Below are positions 60,201 to 64,000 of a DNA stretch of 64,000 bases, piece after piece. The notes beneath the pieces were generated by a model, which saw only the letters and a program-made list of their open reading frames with translations, did no database searches and was not told the DNA's origin. Both the position numbers and the translations under genes were made by a program. Origin of the DNA: Caenorhabditis elegans (taxonomy: Eukaryota > Nematoda > Chromadorea > Rhabditida > Rhabditidae); NCBI RefSeq assembly GCF_000002985.6, contig NC_003282.8, positions 372,001-436,000 on the forward strand, written 5' to 3'. How positions within the stretch are numbered: position 1 is the first letter of the stretch; each line of letters begins with the position of its first letter.

Positions 60201-63200
60201 GTAACTATTAAGCAACATTTTAATATGATAAAACCTAGAAAAATTCTACAAGTTTTCCTTACCGAGACCTTAAAACTTATTAGCCGAGCAACATCGGATA
60301 TCGGATATTACGGATATTACGGATATCGGATAATGGACTTGCATATTGTTTATACAGAAAACTTGTAGAATTTTTCTAGGTTTTATCATATTAAAATGTT
60401 GCTTAATAGTTACTCTTTTGTTCGGATACATTTCTTCCAGAATAACTACATCAATACTTATTGATAAATTCATTATTAGAAAATATCCGAAAAAAATATC
60501 CGCCCACCTCTGTTTTATATAAAGTAACGAAAATAAAAAATAAAATTTTCCCGATACTTTTAGCAGGTAATAGAATTTAATTTTTCCTAACTATGATTAA
60601 AATTGAGTTAAAATCTAAAACAACCAACATCTCTCTCTGCCTTTCTGCCTCCTTCTTTGCCTCAATCTCGAGTCGTTCTTTCTCTTCAGATTCTCTTCTT
60701 TTTCTCTCGATTTCAGCCAACTCATCGCTTTTCTGCTGTTTTTTGAGATCAGCAATCATTGAATCAACTCGTTTCACATAATGCTCATAAGCATTTTCCG
60801 CCTTTTCGAAATGATCGTTTGCGGATGTCGTCAGTTTAATATGTGATACAAGTTTTTCTAGGTCACGAATTGTGGAATGGGCGGAGCTGGTGTACTTAGC
60901 CCGCGAATGTTCATTCAGACGGAAAAGAATCTGAAATTGTTTTGGATTTTCAGTAAGGTTGTTTCAGAAAAAAAACCAACTTTTTCAATTTCTTTCGAAT
61001 TCTTCAACAATGCAACTGACTTTCGATAGAGAGCAATTTGTCGTGAGAACCGTTGACGTGTCAGGTATCCACGCGCAATTGACTGTAGACGTGTCACTTG
61101 AGCACTTCGCCACGCAATCTTATTTTTCACTGGAAAATGTCTATTTAGACAAACAGAAACACAGACGTCGACGTACACTTTATAACACTCCACACAGCAT
61201 ATTGCGACTGTTTCCAACGTGCTCCCACTAACCATTCGTTCACTTTTTGAATCAGTGACGTCATTGTTTCCGGGTCTTGTTTCATCATCTGAAAATTTGC
61301 TTGAAATTTGATATTGTTCAACTTGTAACTCCTAATAAGCTAAGCAATAAAACCTAAGTCATTTCAAAGAAGACCTTCTAAGTATGCCTCTACAAAAAAT
61401 TTAGCGACAGGGGACTCTTTGAACTGGAAAAAAGTCGTTCTGAAAATTTATTTAGTGCACTTTTTCACAACTTTTGAGGCCCGTAAAATTGATCTAAATG
61501 TGGATCTTTAAATGAATTCTATGATGTTAAGGGGCCGGCTACCAATCGGGATTTTGTTTGAAATTTTTTTCACTCAAAAAGATTATTAAAAAAGTTTTCC
61601 GAAAGTATAAAAATTTCCAAAAAGCTACCAGAATACTTGTCTACCTCGAAATAGCCTAAAAATCAAATAAAATTTCAAAAATTATTATTTGGAGCAATTT
61701 TACGAGCCTCTAGTAATTTCAGATCGACTTTTTTCGAGTTGAAAGTGCTCCTCTGCCGCTTAATTTTTGCAGAAGCCTATTTAGAAGGACTTCTTTCGAA
61801 TGACAAAGGTTTCAGAAGTCTGGGATTGAGTTGAAATACTTCCCTTGTAAGAACGTTTGTTTTATGGATTGCATTTTGAAAGCTAAAACCATTCTTAACT
61901 ATTTAAAGTACTAATACCGTATATCAACTATAAACACTGCACCCGATCTTCACATATTTTGTTATACTATTCGAGGAAATACGGTAAATAAATTTTAGAC
62001 CAAATACTAATTAACTGTTGCCCGTTTTCTAATGAAAGTTATTTAATTTATCTGCCAAGAGGAAAGTAACAATTTTGAAATGAACAGATGTTTTAAATTT
62101 TGTTGAAAGCGTGCCCATTGTTACCTGATCGAATTCTGCAAACTTTCCAGCTCTAAAAAAAACTTTAGTGAGTCCAAATTGAAAATCGTGTTGGTCAAGT
62201 CCCAAAGCGCGGAACAAACATTTACAGAACATTCTAGGATCCAATTTTGACAGTTTTGGAGGTAATTTCTTCTGATAGCAAGCGTACAAATCTCCAAACC
62301 CAGTTCTACTCGGAAATCCGTCTTGCATCAATTTCAGCACTGACGTCATTCCAGCACATTGCAACTGAGATAGGATAGCAGAACCATCAAATTCAAATGG
62401 AATCATTTGATTATTCGGTTTAATGCATCTTACAAAGTGAGTTCCAGTTGATTCAAGTTTGATTAAAAGTGTGGAAAGTTGATTTTTGAACTTGGCACCT
62501 ACTGAAAGGGCTTTCAATTTGCTTTTTGTTGGATATGCTGTGCTGCCAAACAGTGAGACAAGCAATCGTATTCTGAAAATTTAAACTCTCCTTTTGGATA
62601 GAAATAGACAGTGCTTCTAATAGAGTTGTGAAAAAGGTTCACTCTATAAAAATTGAAATTACTAGAGAGTGTAGAAACAAAGAAGTTCGTGTCTACACTG
62701 TCTACTTCTTCACATTTTCTAGTCCGTTACAAAAAATGAGTTTCTATTCCTCCAACTAGAACATTTTTTGGTTGACATTGGAATCATTTTAAGCATAACT
62801 CCATAACATTGAAAAATTATAAAAAATTTATACACATTTCAATATTAGTTTTATTTGGTAATTACAGTCGATATTCTATTATCTAGAGCAAATTTAAAAA
62901 CTCCACATTTAACGTACAATATGACAATTTTGGATCAAAAGACAACTTCGAATAGCTTTGGCTCCGAGAATTCCTTTGAAACTTCTTCAAAATTGTACAG
63001 ATCACTCATCTTTAATAGTTTTTAAAATTTACATTTGGACGTTTTAGAGTGATTATAAAAAATTTCCTTGCTCGCTCCACTTTTCGTAATTTATTAATTA
63101 GACTAAACGAAAACTTAACCAAATCCAATTACCTCAGAATATTTGGAAAGATAAGATATTTTTAGGATTACCGTATTCATAAAATCGTGTCCTTTTAATT

Positions 63201-64000
63201 AAAATTCTTGTTCAACAACTTATTATTTGAAAAAAGCCTAACTCCTGTTCTGTACTGAAATTGTTAATATTCGAAAAAGCTCACGTGGATTGCTCAATAA
63301 GAATTTGCAACGAATTATGCAATAAATCATCATTTTTTTCTACGAAATGCTTTGTTTCATAGCACACAGAACCGGCGTAATGTCGAATTAAAAGCCCCTC
63401 ATCGTCTCGTAGTTCCCGATGTGATTTGACTTTTGATTTTCGTGGAGTCTGAAAAATGCAACACCACTCTTTCCAGATGAATTTCATTAAATGAGTCCTA
63501 ACGGTTTGGGCGACTTTGAGCGTGTAGACTCAAAATGCGCTCTAATGAACGAATTTTGTAATGAAACTTCTCAAAAATTTTTCGAAAATTTTTTATGGCG
63601 GTTCAAGATTCCGAAAAAATTACACTGATTTTAGCTAAAATCTCAAATTTTGCCCACTTTTCCGTGTCGCATCTGCCCGAAGTTGACGTTTGTTTTTGAA
63701 TTTTCACCCATTATTGCATATATTGGTAGTCTATCTCAAATTATTTCTTTCATAAAGGTACATTTAAAGCTGATAGGTAACCAATTTTGATAATTTTTGG
63801 TTACCTATCGGCTTTAAACTTACTTTGATAAACGAAATTGAATGAGTTAAACTACCAAAATATACAATGAAGAATGATAATTCCAAAAGTTAACTACGGG
63901 CAGATGCGACTCAAAAAAGTGGGCAAAATTTGAGATTTTAGCTAAAGTCAGATTAATTTTCTCGAAATTTTCTAACCGCCATAAAACATTTTTCAAATTC
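57277..64000 (-). CDS. hum-8: Class VI myosin heavy chain (minus-end-directed), 3' part; 5' end beyond the window
   Basis: Myosin VI walks toward actin minus ends and carries endocytic cargo. Exon near 63281-63450 has [20 protein letters not shown] then [15 protein letters not shown], the class VI motor. Exon about 62125-62575 has [40 protein letters not shown] and [16 protein letters not shown]. The converter/insert follows ([20 protein letters not shown]), then an IQ-type segment ([20 protein letters not shown]), a helical neck and charged coil ([20 protein letters not shown]). The globular cargo-binding tail has [31 protein letters not shown] and the myosin VI end [20 protein letters not shown] then [13 protein letters not shown], stop 57277. 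Human MYO6 aligns through this end (KDDMEMCELSLEETGLTRKR). Introns are packed with at least six foldback or repeat elements. C. elegans has two class VI myosins; hum-8 is chosen by chromosome context. Confidence 0.88.
57442..57567. repeat. Foldback element in myosin VI last intron (first of two)
   Basis: ACAACTTCAGAGGAGGGCGC then ATTTATGCGAAATGGTCTCG faces AAGACCATTCCGTATAAACG then CGCCCTCCTTTGAAGTTTT, with a loop of about 30 bp (CATTAGTTTAAATTTTTTTA). Confidence 0.83.
57591..57743. repeat. Foldback element in myosin VI last intron (second of two)
   Basis: GTATTACGGGAGCACAACAT then TCTGAGAATACG...TTTGACGCGCAAAATATC pairs with GAAATTTTGCGCGTCAAAAA and CGCATTTTCAGAATTTCGTG then TTCCCATAATA. 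The GACGCGCAAAATATC core is the same common worm repeat word seen at 55556. Confidence 0.83.
58030..58255. repeat. Dispersed repeat, copy 2 (myosin VI intron)
   Basis: ACCAGCCGTGG...GAGCTGAAAACTA...GAAGCTACCGTAATCATACA then GTAC...TACCCCGACTATATCCCTAC...CTACAAACTATGGACAAACG then GAATAAG. It matches 41407-41620 in order and spacing, with a small internal CAAAGACTACATAGACTACA duplication. Confidence 0.8.
59246..59692. repeat. GGCAAATTTGCCGAGCTCGG repeat block with GGGGTGTGCGG end (myosin VI intron)
   Basis: It begins CCGGGGTGTGCGG and contains GGCAAATTTGTCGAATTTGC, CCGAATTTGCCGTGCTCGGC and GCCGAGCTCGGCAAATTTCA, ending TTTGCCGCAAATCCCCTC. This is related to the 78-bp MITE in gpa-4 but longer and older; no 8-bp duplication was found. 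Confidence 0.75.
60097..60512. mobile_element. 416-bp hAT-like palindromic transposon with perfect 8-bp target duplication
   Basis: CAGAGGTGGGCGGATATTTT opens and AAAATATCCGCCCACCTCTG-like sequence closes it. Both sides carry the octamer TTTTATAT (60089-60096, 60513-60520). The arms (about 165 bp) both encode the same short frame, [15 protein letters not shown], on opposite strands, which is just the inverted repeat. The centre has GGATATCGGATATTACGGAT units. CAGAGGTGGGC plus 8 bp duplication indicates hAT. Located in a myosin VI intron. Confidence 0.93.
61360..61805. repeat. Foldback element in a myosin VI intron
   Basis: TCAAAGAAGACCTTCTAAGT then ATGCCTCTACAAAAAATT...AACTGGAAAAAAGTCG on the left faces CGACTTTTTTCGAGTTGAAA...TTAATTTTTGCAGAAGCC then TATTTAGAAGGACTTCTTTC on the right. 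The centre includes GGGGCCGGCTACCAATCGGG. Confidence 0.8.
63491..64000. mobile_element. Palindromic repeat, same family as the daf-18 intron element; cut by window end
   Basis: TTTTTATGGCGGTTCAAGAT, AAAATCTCAAATTTTGCCCA, CTTTTCCGTGTCGCATCTGC on the left pair with GCAGATGCGACTCAAAAAAG, TGGGCAAAATTTGAGATTTT and CTAACCGCCATAAAA on the right, around GATAGGTAACCAATTTTGAT. The right arm runs past position 64000. Inside a myosin VI intron. Confidence 0.88.

Noticed and set aside
60102-60473. Two frames starting [15 protein letters not shown] on opposite strands
   Set aside because: They are the two arms of the hAT-like inverted repeat.

Overview
The window is nuclear DNA of a Caenorhabditis nematode, almost certainly C. 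elegans. It shows AT-rich DNA, many introns of about 45-60 bp with strong worm acceptors (TTTTCAG), splice acceptors placed directly before start codons (the mark of spliced-leader trans-splicing), and dense foldback repeats. From memory, the gene order fln-1 / spl-1 / rps-24 / ears-2 / uncp-18 / nog-1 / rrp-8 / gpa-4 / kgb-1 / eri-1 / daf-18 / GAR1 / hum-8 matches the left arm of chromosome IV. No database was searched, so gene names rest on protein families and recall.

Layout. 1-4012 (-): 5' part of filamin. 4013-8017: repeat-bearing spacer. 8018-11179 (-): sphingosine-1-phosphate lyase, with a 34-bp minisatellite in an intron. 11701-12997 (-): a PQBP1-like gene that looks broken. 13909-14549 (+): rps-24, followed by a disabled copy of its central exon and a novel basic/proline-rich reading frame (to 15606), then a small SSNA1-like coiled-coil gene. 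16759-18414 (-) and 18606-21038 (+): mitochondrial glutamyl-tRNA synthetase and a Sec1/Munc18 protein, divergent across 191 bp. 21234-21489 (-): a tiny membrane protein. 22055-26920 (+): nog-1 then rrp-8, spaced like an operon. 29734-32483 (+): G-alpha gpa-4. 33948-36886 (-): kgb-1 MAP kinase. 36887-42249: a long repeat-rich spacer. 42250-43504 (+): TMEM203-like protein. 43777-47951 (-): eri-1. 48426-53148 (-): daf-18/PTEN. 54170-54952 (+): GAR1. 56251-57008 (-): saposin-like secreted protein. 57277 to the window end (-): class VI myosin, whose 5' end lies outside.

Functional themes. Four genes serve ribosome making or function (rps-24, nog-1, rrp-8, GAR1). eri-1, also linked to 5.8S rRNA maturation and small RNA control, lies downstream of daf-18 on the same strand. 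gpa-4, kgb-1, spl-1 and daf-18 are signalling genes; fln-1 and the myosin are actin-based. These are neighbours rather than one pathway, except the likely nog-1/rrp-8 operon.

The accessory content is mostly non-autonomous DNA transposons and palindromes in introns and spacers. Three have perfect 8-bp target duplications. The most unusual observations are the rps-24 exon duplication that may have seeded a chimeric gene, the PQBP1-like gene with a frameshift plus a stop at its first WW tryptophan, a GC-AG intron in ears-2, a stop-free 57-nt intron in the saposin gene, and two copies of a composite minisatellite element with a shared unique core.
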